Source: Candidatus Dormiibacterota bacterium (GTDB lineage: Bacteria > Chloroflexota > Dormibacteria > Aeolococcales > Aeolococcaceae). From it: a stretch of DNA of 6,325 nucleotides. The translations under genes were made by a program, and so were the position numbers. The notes beneath the pieces are model-generated. The model was not told where the DNA came from. It searched no databases and saw only the letters and a list, made by a program, of their open reading frames with translations. The stretch spans positions 1 to 6,325 of the forward strand of contig JAFALX010000100.1 of assembly GCA_019234035.1 (NCBI GenBank). The letters run 5' to 3'. Below are positions 1-5,084 of this stretch, one piece after another (the first letter of the stretch is position 1; each line of letters starts with the position of its first letter).

Positions 1-1
1 G

Positions 2-298
2 CGAGCCGAGCAGCTGGACGACGCCGCCGCGTGGGACGACATCGGGCGCTGGCTGGGCCTGGGGGCGGTGAACGCGACAGCGCTCCACGACCCCGACGCC
101 ATCGTGTTCGGCGGCGGGATCACCGCCTCGTGGAACCGGTTTGCCCCGTCGCTGATGGCCACCGTCGAGTCGAGCCTCTTCCTGCAACAGAGGCCGCACA
201 TCGTGCTGGGGTCGCTCGGCGAGCAGCGCAGCCTGCTCGGGGCGCTCGAGCTCGTCAACTGGTCCTCGCCGGCAGGCGCCGGGTCGCCGCGCTCGTGA
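2..298 (+). CDS. ROK-family sugar kinase (glucokinase-like), C-terminal end only
   Basis: The 5' part lies outside the window; 98 codons are visible, in the frame starting at base 2. ROK kinases phosphorylate sugars such as glucose or N-acetyl sugars with ATP in the cytoplasm. The visible piece matches the ROK C-terminus: a helix with LGLGAVNATALHDPDAIVFG, then the glycine turn GGGITASWNRF, then a final helix with SLGEQRSLLGALELV, equivalent to the usual 'LG..A.L.GAA.LA' ending. The catalytic Asp and the zinc-binding His/Cys motif would lie upstream and cannot be checked, so substrate is unknown. The stop TGA (296-298) overlaps the GTG start of the DegV-family gene by three bases, which suggests translational coupling in one operon. 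The family assignment is good; 'glucokinase' is only the most common member. Confidence 0.85.
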   Translation, partial: RAEQLDDAAAWDDIGRWLGLGAVNATALHDPDAIVFGGGITASWNRFAPSLMATVESSLFLQQRPHIVLGSLGEQRSLLGALELVNWSSPAGAGSPRS

Positions 299-1143
299 CC
301 GTTCGGATCGTCTGCGACAGCACCGCCGACCTCGACGACGAGTTCCGCGACGCCCACCGCATCGAGGTCGTGCCGCTCCAGGTGATCATCGGCGACCAGT
401 CGTATCGCGACGGCATCGACATCACCCCGGCCGAGCTGTACAGCCGCATGCGTCGCGACGGCGTGAGCGCGCGCACCTCACAGCCGACGCCGGCCGAGTT
501 CGAGGCCGTGTTCCGCGGCATCACCGATGCCGGCGATTCGGTGATGTGCACCACCATCTCGTCGGGGCTCAGCGGCACCTACGGCTCGGCCGGCCAGGCT
601 GCGGAGGCGCTCCCGGGCCGGCCGATCAGGGTGATCGACACGCGCAGCGTCAGCGTCGGCCACTACGCGCTGCTCAAGGAGGCGGTGCGCGTTGCCGACG
701 CGGGCGGCGACCTCGACGCCGTCGCCGCCGCGGTGGACACGCTGCTGCCGCAGATCCGGCTGCTCTTCACCGTCGAAACGCTCGAGTACCTGCGCCGCGG
801 TGGCCGTATCGGCGGCGCCCGTGCGCTGCTCGGCTCGATGCTCGACGTCAAGCCGATCCTGGCAATGGAGGACGGGTCGATCGAGCCGGTGGGCCGCGTC
901 CGCACCTACCGCCGGGCCGTCGACAGCTGCACCGAGTCGGTGGAGCGCGCGGCCAGGGAGTGGGGTGGCGCGAGCGTGTTCATCGCGCAGGCGGACGCGG
1001 CCGAGGCCGCCGCCCAGATGACCGCCCGCCTCGCCGAGGCGCTCCCCGGGACCCCGGTCACCCTCCTGGTCGTGGGCCCCGTGATCGGAGCCCACGCCGG
1101 GCCGGGGGCGGTCGGCGTCGCCTTCCACCGGCCGGCCGGCTGA
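295..1143 (+). CDS. DegV-family (FakB-like) fatty-acid-binding protein
   Basis: A 282-residue protein of normal family length. DegV/FakB proteins hold a fatty acid in a deep pocket; in Firmicutes FakB presents it to the kinase FakA to make acyl-phosphate. Seen here: the N-terminal IVCDSTADL strand and loop (residues 5-13), RTSQPTP (60-66) with the Thr/Ser that bind the carboxylate in FakB, TTISSGLSGTY (86-96) with the second ligand Ser at about 93, ETLEYLRRGGRIGGARALLGS (161-181), and the C-terminal GAHAGPGAVG (265-274) with its conserved His. All family motifs are present, so it looks functional. The GTG at 295 was chosen because it places IVCDSTADL at the usual N-terminus. The reading frame stays open further upstream, but there it overlaps the ROK kinase and has no family similarity. 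No strong Shine-Dalgarno is visible, which fits coupling to the ROK gene. No FakA-like kinase is in the window, so the partner is unknown. Confidence 0.93.
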   Translation: MTVRIVCDSTADLDDEFRDAHRIEVVPLQVIIGDQSYRDGIDITPAELYSRMRRDGVSARTSQPTPAEFEAVFRGITDAGDSVMCTTISSGLSGTYGSAGQAAEALPGRPIRVIDTRSVSVGHYALLKEAVRVADAGGDLDAVAAAVDTLLPQIRLLFTVETLEYLRRGGRIGGARALLGSMLDVKPILAMEDGSIEPVGRVRTYRRAVDSCTESVERAAREWGGASVFIAQADAAEAAAQMTARLAEALPGTPVTLLVVGPVIGAHAGPGAVGVAFHRPAG

Positions 1144-1166
1144 CGGCGAGCCCCACGCGCAGCGAT

Positions 1167-1177
1167 CTGAAGTTCAG
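1167..1177. repeat. Small palindrome downstream of the DegV-family gene
   Basis: CTGAA-G-TTCAG is an 11-bp inverted repeat with an odd centre, 23 nt after the DegV stop and about 22 nt before the predicted -35 box of the next operon. As RNA it could form only a 4-bp stem with a 3-nt loop and has no T-run, so it is a poor terminator. It could be a protein site or chance. No other terminator is visible between 1144 and 1199. Confidence 0.25.
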
Positions 1178-1186
1178 TGCGCAGGT

Positions 1187-1193
1187 TTGGTCG
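1187..1193 (+). promoter_or_regulatory. Third TTGGTCG half-site upstream of the promoter
   Basis: TTGGTCG here matches the left arm of both palindromes downstream (1206 and 1234), but has no convincing right arm. It lies just upstream of the predicted -35 box. The starts of the three copies are 19 and 28 bp apart. It may be an accessory half-site for the same regulator; the function is inferred only from repetition. Confidence 0.35.
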
Positions 1194-1199
1194 TCACCC

Positions 1200-1228
1200 T
1201 TGCGTTTGGTCGGTCAGCCAACTAACAT
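1200..1228 (+). promoter_or_regulatory. Putative sigma-70-type promoter of the cNMP/TetR/zinc-ribbon operon
   Basis: TTGCGT (1200-1205) and TAACAT (1223-1228) are separated by exactly 17 bp. They match the TTGACA/TATAAT consensus at the most conserved positions (TTG in the -35; first, second, fifth and sixth bases of the -10). Transcription would start near 1235, about 33 nt before the ATG at 1268. The 17-bp spacer is almost entirely taken up by an imperfect palindrome, and the predicted start falls in a second one. This is the layout expected of a repressor-controlled promoter. The call rests on sequence only. Confidence 0.55.
1206..1221. promoter_or_regulatory. Putative TetR operator O1 (imperfect palindrome in the promoter spacer)
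   Basis: TTGGTCG-GT-CAGCCAA is a 16-bp inverted repeat whose arms pair at five of seven positions. It has the same left arm, arm length and 2-bp centre as the perfect-arm repeat at 1234-1249. It sits between the predicted -35 and -10 boxes, so a bound protein would block RNA polymerase. A TetR-family gene is the second gene of the operon downstream, and its product is the likely ligand (inference). Confidence 0.5.
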
Positions 1229-1233
1229 TGAGG

Positions 1234-1249
1234 TTGGTCGGACGACCAA
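1234..1249. promoter_or_regulatory. Putative TetR operator O2 (perfect-arm palindrome at the transcription start)
   Basis: TTGGTCG-GA-CGACCAA has perfect 7-bp arms around a 2-bp centre, a size typical of TetR-family dimer sites. It covers the predicted transcription start and ends one base before the AGGAGG ribosome-binding site. It lies 28 bp centre-to-centre from O1, a little under three helical turns. Autoregulation by the TetR protein encoded at 1784-2512 is the simplest reading. The same repeat in RNA would form a hairpin directly before the ribosome-binding site, so an effect on translation is an alternative. Confidence 0.6.
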
Positions 1250-1255
1250 AGGAGG
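1250..1255 (+). promoter_or_regulatory. Strong Shine-Dalgarno AGGAGG for the cNMP-binding gene
   Basis: A complete AGGAGG lies 12 nt before the ATG at 1268, somewhat further than the usual 5-9 nt. A weaker AGGAAG (1260-1265) lies closer. It supports the ATG at 1268 as the start and is the best ribosome-binding site in the window. Confidence 0.75.
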
Positions 1256-1267
1256 TCGCAGGAAGAA

Positions 1268-1774
1268 ATGCACAACCCGGACGAACGATTCGAAGAGATG
1301 GCCATTGCCGCCGGAGATCGCCTCGACATCGAGGGGCTCCAATCGCGGCCCGAGGGGCCGGCGAGCTCGCCCCTGTTCGACGAGCTGACCGACACCGAGA
1401 TCGCGGACGTGCTTGGCGCGTTCGATACCCAGAGCTTCAACGCCGGGCATCGCGTCACCCTCGAGGGGTTTCGCGGTCGCGAGTTCTACCTCATTGTCGA
1501 GGGACGCGCCACGGTGAGCGTCGGTGGCCGCCGTGTCGCCGAGCTCGGCCCTGGTGACTTCTTCGGCGAGGCGGCCGTCCTGCGCGACGGGCTGCGCTCG
1601 GCGACCGTCGCCGCGGAGACGGGGCTCCGCACCCTGGTCCTGTCGAACGACTCGCTCGAGCAGCTGCTGGTGGCACACCCGCGGGTGGGCCTCAACATGC
1701 TTCGCGAGGTGCTCGGCAGGTTCCCCGAGGCCGGCGACGGGCACGCGGAGCGGCCGCGGGCGCTCAGCATCTGA
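1268..1774 (+). CDS. Stand-alone cyclic-nucleotide-binding domain protein
   Basis: A 168-residue cytoplasmic protein that is essentially one cyclic-nucleotide-binding (CAP/CRP-type) beta-roll. The domain runs from about residue 36 (LFDELTDTEIADVLGAF helix) to about 135. The phosphate-binding cassette FGEAAVLRDGLRSATVAA (99-116) keeps the Gly-Glu pair (Glu101 would contact the ribose 2'-OH) and the phosphate-binding Arg110, so binding of cAMP or cGMP is plausible. There is no helix-turn-helix, kinase, cyclase or membrane part. The N-terminal 35 residues and the tail (EAGDGHAERPRALSI) look disordered. It is first in a tight operon and is followed after 9 nt by the TetR gene. It is preceded by a promoter with two palindromes and a strong Shine-Dalgarno. 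The sequence does not show what it acts on; it may work through a partner protein. The domain call is very secure, the ligand is inferred. Confidence 0.9.
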   Translation: MHNPDERFEEMAIAAGDRLDIEGLQSRPEGPASSPLFDELTDTEIADVLGAFDTQSFNAGHRVTLEGFRGREFYLIVEGRATVSVGGRRVAELGPGDFFGEAAVLRDGLRSATVAAETGLRTLVLSNDSLEQLLVAHPRVGLNMLREVLGRFPEAGDGHAERPRALSI

Positions 1775-1783
1775 GGGGTCGGA

Positions 1784-2512
1784 TTGCCCGGCGGCGGTCC
1801 CAAGGTGCACCATCAGGGCATGATCGGCGGGCCCGGGAGCGGGGCTGCGCTCCGTTCCGAGCTGCCCTCCGGTGAGGACGCGGGTCGCCGCGGCCAGATC
1901 GTCAGCGCAGCTGCGGCCGTGCTGGCCCGGCAGGGCTACGGCGGCACATCGCTGAAGGATGTCGCCCGTGAGGCGGGGGTTGCGCCCGGCCTCCTCCACT
2001 ACTACTTCGAGTCGAAGCAGGAGCTCCTCCTCGAGGTCGTGGTGCGCATGGAGCGGGAGATGATCAACGACTGGCAGGAGGCCGTCGCCGACATCGAGGA
2101 CCCGATCGAGCGCATCGTCGCCGCGCTCGACCACGTGGCCGACCGCTGCTCCCAGCAACCGGAGTTCTTCCGGCTCACCTTCGACCTGTACAACCTCGGC
2201 ATCGACAGTCCGGCGTTGCGGGTGCGCTGCGCGCAGATGTGGTCGCACCTCATCGACGAGATCGAGGCCGAGGTTCGCATGGTCCTGGGCCGGCTGCCTG
2301 CGTATGCCGTGGTCCCGCCGCGCGACCTCGCCGGCGCCATCGCCGGGGCGATCGATGGCATCGCACTGTCCGGGCTCGTGCAGCAGCGCTCGCCGCGGGA
2401 GCTGTACCAGGCGCTCAAGGTCCTGCTGCTGTCCGTGGTCGTGACGGCCTACGTCACCGCCGGGCAGGAGCCACCAGTGGCGCGTCTCAGCCAGCTGCTC
2501 AGCCGCGCCTGA
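1784..2512 (+). CDS. TetR/AcrR-family transcriptional repressor
   Basis: A 242-residue protein if translation starts at TTG 1784. The N-terminal DNA-binding domain is clear: RRGQIVSAAAAVLARQGYGG (35-54), then the helix-turn-helix TSLKDVAREAGVAPGLLHYYF (55-75) and ESKQELLLEVV. The rest (about 90-235) is the all-helical ligand and dimerisation region, rich in FxxLTFDLYNLG and MWSHLIDEIEAEV-type helices; its ligand cannot be read from sequence. TTG 1784 is favoured by GAGGGG 5 nt upstream (1773-1778), which overlaps the stop of the preceding gene. In-frame GTG 1805 and ATG 1820 (AAGGTG 12 nt upstream) are alternatives, and both leave the DNA-binding domain whole. It sits in the same frame as both operon neighbours. 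It probably represses its own operon through the palindromes at 1206-1221 and 1234-1249 (inference). Confidence 0.93.
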   Translation: MPGGGPKVHHQGMIGGPGSGAALRSELPSGEDAGRRGQIVSAAAAVLARQGYGGTSLKDVAREAGVAPGLLHYYFESKQELLLEVVVRMEREMINDWQEAVADIEDPIERIVAALDHVADRCSQQPEFFRLTFDLYNLGIDSPALRVRCAQMWSHLIDEIEAEVRMVLGRLPAYAVVPPRDLAGAIAGAIDGIALSGLVQQRSPRELYQALKVLLLSVVVTAYVTAGQEPPVARLSQLLSRA

Positions 2513-2521
2513 CGCGGTCCC

Positions 2522-2896
2522 GTGGCACACCTCGACCTCCACTGCCCGAGCGGCTGCGAGGAGGGCGTCTTCGAGGTCCTCAACGCCGAGGTGCTGGTCG
2601 ATCGCGCCGGCGCCTACCTGCGCCATCGCGCCGGCGCGGCGACGTACGTGTGCGCGACCTGCCAGAGCGTCGCGATCGACATGGCCGGCGTGTCGCGCGA
2701 GATGCGTCGCGAGCGAAGCGTCGAGCCCGAGGTGCTGCACTGCCCGTCCTGCGGGATCGAGCTGCTGCCGCCCGAGGATGAGGCGCTGACCGACGTGCTC
2801 GAATGCCCCGCGTGCGAGACGCGGTTCGGACTCGAGGAGGGGATGCGCCGCTTGCACGGCGGTTCGTCCGGCCTGCTCGACGGCTCTGACGGTTAG
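2522..2896 (+). CDS. Small double zinc-ribbon protein, function unknown
   Basis: A 124-residue soluble protein that I do not recognise as a named family. It has eight cysteines in four pairs: C8-x3-C12 with C44-x2-C47, and C74-x2-C77 with C95-x2-C98. This spacing suggests two zinc ribbons of four cysteines each. The second (HCPSCGIELLPP...LECPACETRFGL) is a very typical ribbon. There are no membrane segments and no other cysteines. GTG 2522 is the first possible start after the in-frame TetR stop and is needed to keep the first cysteine pair; the next in-frame ATG, near 2681, would lose half the protein. No good Shine-Dalgarno is present, so it is probably translated by coupling to TetR, whose stop is 9 nt upstream. 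Such ribbons may bind nucleic acid or partner proteins; a regulatory accessory role is only a guess from context. Confidence 0.8.
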   Translation: MAHLDLHCPSGCEEGVFEVLNAEVLVDRAGAYLRHRAGAATYVCATCQSVAIDMAGVSREMRRERSVEPEVLHCPSCGIELLPPEDEALTDVLECPACETRFGLEEGMRRLHGGSSGLLDGSDG

Positions 2897-3047
2897 ACGA
2901 CACGTTCGCGACACCTCTCCAAGCAGCCGGGCCCGATCGGACCTGAAACGGCCGCTCCATCACGCGCGCGGGTCCCGATCGCATGGGTCCTTTACGACCT
3001 GTGCTTCTCCGTCGCCCCAGCGTGATCACCGTCGTTAGGCACCCGCC

Positions 3048-3053
3048 TATAAC
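3048..3053 (+). promoter_or_regulatory. Possible -10 element for the subtilase gene
   Basis: TATAAC matches five of six bases of the TATAAT consensus and is one of few AT-rich hexamers in this GC-rich gap. No good -35 lies 16-18 bp upstream, although the palindrome GTGATCAC (3022-3029) is where one would be expected, so an activator or another sigma factor could be involved. A start near 3060 would give a leader of about 66 nt. Confidence 0.3.
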
Positions 3054-3112
3054 CAGAGCAGGCTCGACAAGGGGCGGTCGCGGCGGGAGGCCAAGGACGT
3101 TGTGGGAGTTTT

Positions 3113-3118
3113 GGGGTG
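3113..3118 (+). promoter_or_regulatory. Ribosome-binding site that supports GTG 3126
   Basis: GGGGTG lies 7 nt before the GTG at 3126. The other in-frame candidate start, GTG 3150, has no comparable purine-rich site at the right distance. Either start leaves the signal peptide intact. Confidence 0.5.
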
Positions 3119-3125
3119 AACCGAA

Positions 3126-4997
3126 GTGACGGAACAGGCTGGGATTGATGTGACCCGACGTCCGCGCGCTGCTCGACTTGCGCTGCTCCTCACCGCCCTT
3201 GCCGGCGCGTGCAGTGGCGCTGCCGCGGCCGCCGCCTCCGAGGCGGGCGCGCTGAACAGCCCGATGGTGACGGTGATCATCCACGGCAACGGCCAGGCTT
3301 CGCCTGCCACCGTCGCGGCCGCGGTGCGCGACCTCGGCGGCCGGCTCACCGATCCGCTCGGCATCCTCGACGGTGGTATCGCCGTGATGCCGTCGGCGCA
3401 GGTGGCGACGCTCATGAATGACTCGTGGGTCGAGACGGCCACCCCTGACGGGAAGCTCCAGCTCGACTCGACGATCGGCTCGTATGACCCGACGGCCGAC
3501 ATCGGCTCGCTCTACAACACCGAGCAGATCGCCGGCATCCAGTCGGCGTGGAGCCAGGGGGCGACCGGCCAGGGCGTCGGCGTCGCCCTCATCGACACCG
3601 GCGTCACGCCGGTGCGCGGGCTCAACGGCGACGGCCAGGTCTGGAACGGGCCGGACCTCTCCTTCGACTCGCAGAACCCCGAGCTCACGCAGCTCGACGA
3701 GTTCGGTCACGGCACGCACATGGCCGGGATCATCGCGGGCAACGACACGTACCGCGCGGGGACCACCTACGCCGGGAACGCCTCGCAGTTCACCGGCGTC
3801 GCGCCGGATTCGCACATCATCAACGTGAAGGCCGGCGACGAGAACGGCGTCGTCGACGTGTCCCAGGTGCTCGCCGCGATCGACTGGGTGGTGCAGCACC
3901 GCAACGATCCGGGCGTCAACATCCGCGTGCTCAACCTGTCGTTCGGCACTGACAGCGTGCAGTCGTACGTGCTCGACCCGCTCGCCTTCGCCGCGGAAAC
4001 TGCATGGCATGACGGCATCGTTGTTGTCGCAGCTGTCGGAAACGGCGGCAACAGCACCCCGTCTGTGAACGACCCCTCCAACGACCCGTACGTCATCGCG
4101 GTCGGCGCGGCCGACACGCAGGGGACGCTCACCACCTCGGACGACACTGTGGCGAGCTTCTCGGCCGGCGGCAACCTGACCCGGACACCCGACGTGGTGG
4201 CGCCGGGCGTGCACATCGAAAGTCTCCGCGACCCGGGCTCCGAGATCGACGAGGCGTACGGCTCGGTCGCGACCGTCGGCTCCCCGCCCCGCTTCTTCAA
4301 GGGCAGCGGCACGTCGCAGGCGACCGCTGTCGTCTCCGGCGCGGCGGCAGACATCCTCTCCGCTCATCCCTCGTGGTCGCCCGACCAGGTGAAGTACGCG
4401 CTGACCAACTCCGCGACACACCTGAACGGCGAGCCCGCAACCCTGCAGGGCAGCGGTGAGATCAACGTCGGCAGGGCGCTGAACACCGCGCCGCTGCTGC
4501 CGGTGCTCGCCAAGCAGACGTATGTTCCGTCCACCGGCCTCGGCACCCTCGAGGGCTCGCGCGGCACCCTGCACGTGATCTCGAGTGGCGTGACGCTCAG
4601 CGGCGAGCAGGACATCTTCGGCAACTCCTTCAACAGCCCGGCGATGGCCGCAGCCGAGGCGAACGGCGCGAGCTGGGCGGGCGGTACATGGAACGGCGCC
4701 AGCTGGGGCGGGGCGTCGTGGGCAGGCACCAACTGGCAGGGCGCCTCCTGGGGCGGTGCATCCTGGGCGGGCACGTCCTGGGCGAACGGCACGTGGGCCG
4801 GTGCCTCGTGGGGCGGCGCGTCGTGGGGCGGCGCTTCGTGGGGCGGCGCCTCGTGGGGTGGCGCCTCATGGGGCGGTGCCTCGTGGGGCGGTGTCATCTG
4901 GAGCGGTGCGTCCTGGGGCGGCGCGTCCTGGGGCGGCGCCTCATGGGGCGGCGCGTCGTGGGCGGGCACCGGCTGGGCGACCGGCTCCTGGGCCTAG
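3126..4997 (+). CDS. Secreted S8 (subtilisin-like) serine protease with Trp-Gly-Gly repeat tail
   Basis: A 623-residue exported protease. An Arg-rich start (TRRPRAAR, 10-17), a hydrophobic core (LALLLTALAGA, 18-28) and an Ala-rich stretch form a signal peptide. Cys29 has no proper lipobox (Ala, not Leu, at -3), so cleavage by signal peptidase I near residue 36-41 is more likely than lipidation. Residues 47-115 look like an inhibitor-type propeptide. The catalytic domain spans about 135-455 and is complete: Asp157 (GVALIDTGV), His195 (FGHGTHMAGIIAG), oxyanion Asn306 (AAVGNGGN) and Ser397 (GSGTSQATAVVSG, with Gln where Met is usual). A linker (456-513) with GTLEGSRGTLHVISSG and SGEQDIFGNSF leads to the repeat tail (515-623). 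It follows the zinc-ribbon gene by 229 bp, so it is probably transcribed separately. An extracellular or cell-surface role is expected; the substrate is unknown. Codons around 4003-4065 are slightly less GC-rich than the rest of the gene. Confidence 0.95.
   Translation: MTEQAGIDVTRRPRAARLALLLTALAGACSGAAAAAASEAGALNSPMVTVIIHGNGQASPATVAAAVRDLGGRLTDPLGILDGGIAVMPSAQVATLMNDSWVETATPDGKLQLDSTIGSYDPTADIGSLYNTEQIAGIQSAWSQGATGQGVGVALIDTGVTPVRGLNGDGQVWNGPDLSFDSQNPELTQLDEFGHGTHMAGIIAGNDTYRAGTTYAGNASQFTGVAPDSHIINVKAGDENGVVDVSQVLAAIDWVVQHRNDPGVNIRVLNLSFGTDSVQSYVLDPLAFAAETAWHDGIVVVAAVGNGGNSTPSVNDPSNDPYVIAVGAADTQGTLTTSDDTVASFSAGGNLTRTPDVVAPGVHIESLRDPGSEIDEAYGSVATVGSPPRFFKGSGTSQATAVVSGAAADILSAHPSWSPDQVKYALTNSATHLNGEPATLQGSGEINVGRALNTAPLLPVLAKQTYVPSTGLGTLEGSRGTLHVISSGVTLSGEQDIFGNSFNSPAMAAAEANGASWAGGTWNGASWGGASWAGTNWQGASWGGASWAGTSWANGTWAGASWGGASWGGASWGGASWGGASWGGASWGGVIWSGASWGGASWGGASWGGASWAGTGWATGSWA
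4668..4994 (+). repeat. 15-bp tandem repeats encoding the (A-S-W-G-G) pentapeptide tail of the protease
   Basis: The end of the protease gene is built of 15-bp units of the form GC(N)-TC(N)-TGG-GGC-GG(Y). On the protein level tryptophan occurs at residues 517, 522, 527 and so on to 622: 22 tryptophans, every fifth residue, without one slip. The first units are degenerate (GGTWN, AGTNW, ANGTW). A core run of six identical ASWGG units lies at 4803-4892 and another of three at 4908-4952, separated by a V-I-W-S-G unit. Serine codons vary among TCG, TCC and TCA, so the DNA units are not all identical even where the protein is. The tail has no cysteine, no LPxTG-like signal and no membrane helix. 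Confidence 0.95.
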
Positions 4998-5043
4998 CCG
5001 GCCCTGGGGAGCACTGCGGCGGTGGTTGCGCAAGCCCGGCGCT

Positions 5044-5071
5044 GGGCCCGTCTTCGGGTCCCGGCGCCGGG
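5044..5071. repeat. GC-rich inverted repeats between protease and GGDEF gene
   Basis: GGGCCCG (5044-5050), loop TCTT, CGGGTCC (5055-5061) can form a 7-bp stem with one G-U pair. It is followed at once by the 12-bp perfect palindrome CCCGGCGCCGGG (5060-5071). It could be a terminator of the protease gene without a T-run, which is common in GC-rich bacteria, or just GC-rich chance pairing. If the downstream gene starts at GTG 5022, this lies inside its coding region. Confidence 0.35.
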
Positions 5072-5084
5072 CCGCGCCCGGCCG

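Larger units (their letters stand above)
2897..3125. other. Intergenic region before the subtilase gene
   Basis: These 229 bp hold no credible gene on either strand. Visible elements are the 8-bp direct repeat CCCGATCG (2932-2939 and 2974-2981), the overlapping palindromes CGGGCCCG (2928-2935) and CCGATCGG (2933-2940), the palindrome GTGATCAC (3022-3029), and a 5-bp stem TAGGC-ACCC-GCCTA (3036-3049). No terminator with a T-run is seen after the zinc-ribbon gene. The region presumably contains the operon's end and the subtilase promoter and leader. Confidence 0.5.

Noticed and set aside
31..294. N-terminal extension of the DegV-family frame back to position 31
   Set aside because: It overlaps the ROK kinase C-terminus, is Arg-rich without family similarity, and the DegV fold starts exactly at GTG 295.
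1214..2914. A 566-codon open frame on the minus strand opposite the cNMP, TetR and zinc-ribbon genes
   Set aside because: The three + strand genes have clear domain motifs. The minus-strand frame has Arg/Ala/His-rich composition without family motifs and is a by-product of GC-rich third codon positions.
3061..3125. A cyclic-di-GMP or cyclic-di-AMP riboswitch in the protease leader (suggested by GGGGTGAACCG and the nearby GGDEF gene)
   Set aside because: I could not find the conserved multi-helix core of either riboswitch class, and the GGGGTGA is better explained as a ribosome-binding site.
3150..3238. The protease as a lipoprotein anchored at Cys29
   Set aside because: The residues before the cysteine (L-A-G-A-C) do not fit a lipobox, which needs Leu/Val/Ile at -3; an ordinary secretory signal peptide is more likely.
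2580..4574. A 664-codon open frame on the minus strand crossing the zinc-ribbon gene, the intergenic gap and most of the protease
   Set aside because: It runs across unrelated features, has low-complexity Arg-rich composition and no recognisable domain, while the + strand protease has a full catalytic triad and signal peptide.
4364..4969. A 201-codon minus-strand frame with repeated APPHE-type units
   Set aside because: It is the mirror of the 15-bp tandem repeats of the protease tail. A repeat whose unit is a whole number of codons automatically keeps other frames open.
4668..4994. A CRISPR array or intergenic satellite at the short tandem repeats
   Set aside because: The repeats are 15 bp, have no spacers, and are in-frame coding sequence ending in a proper stop codon.
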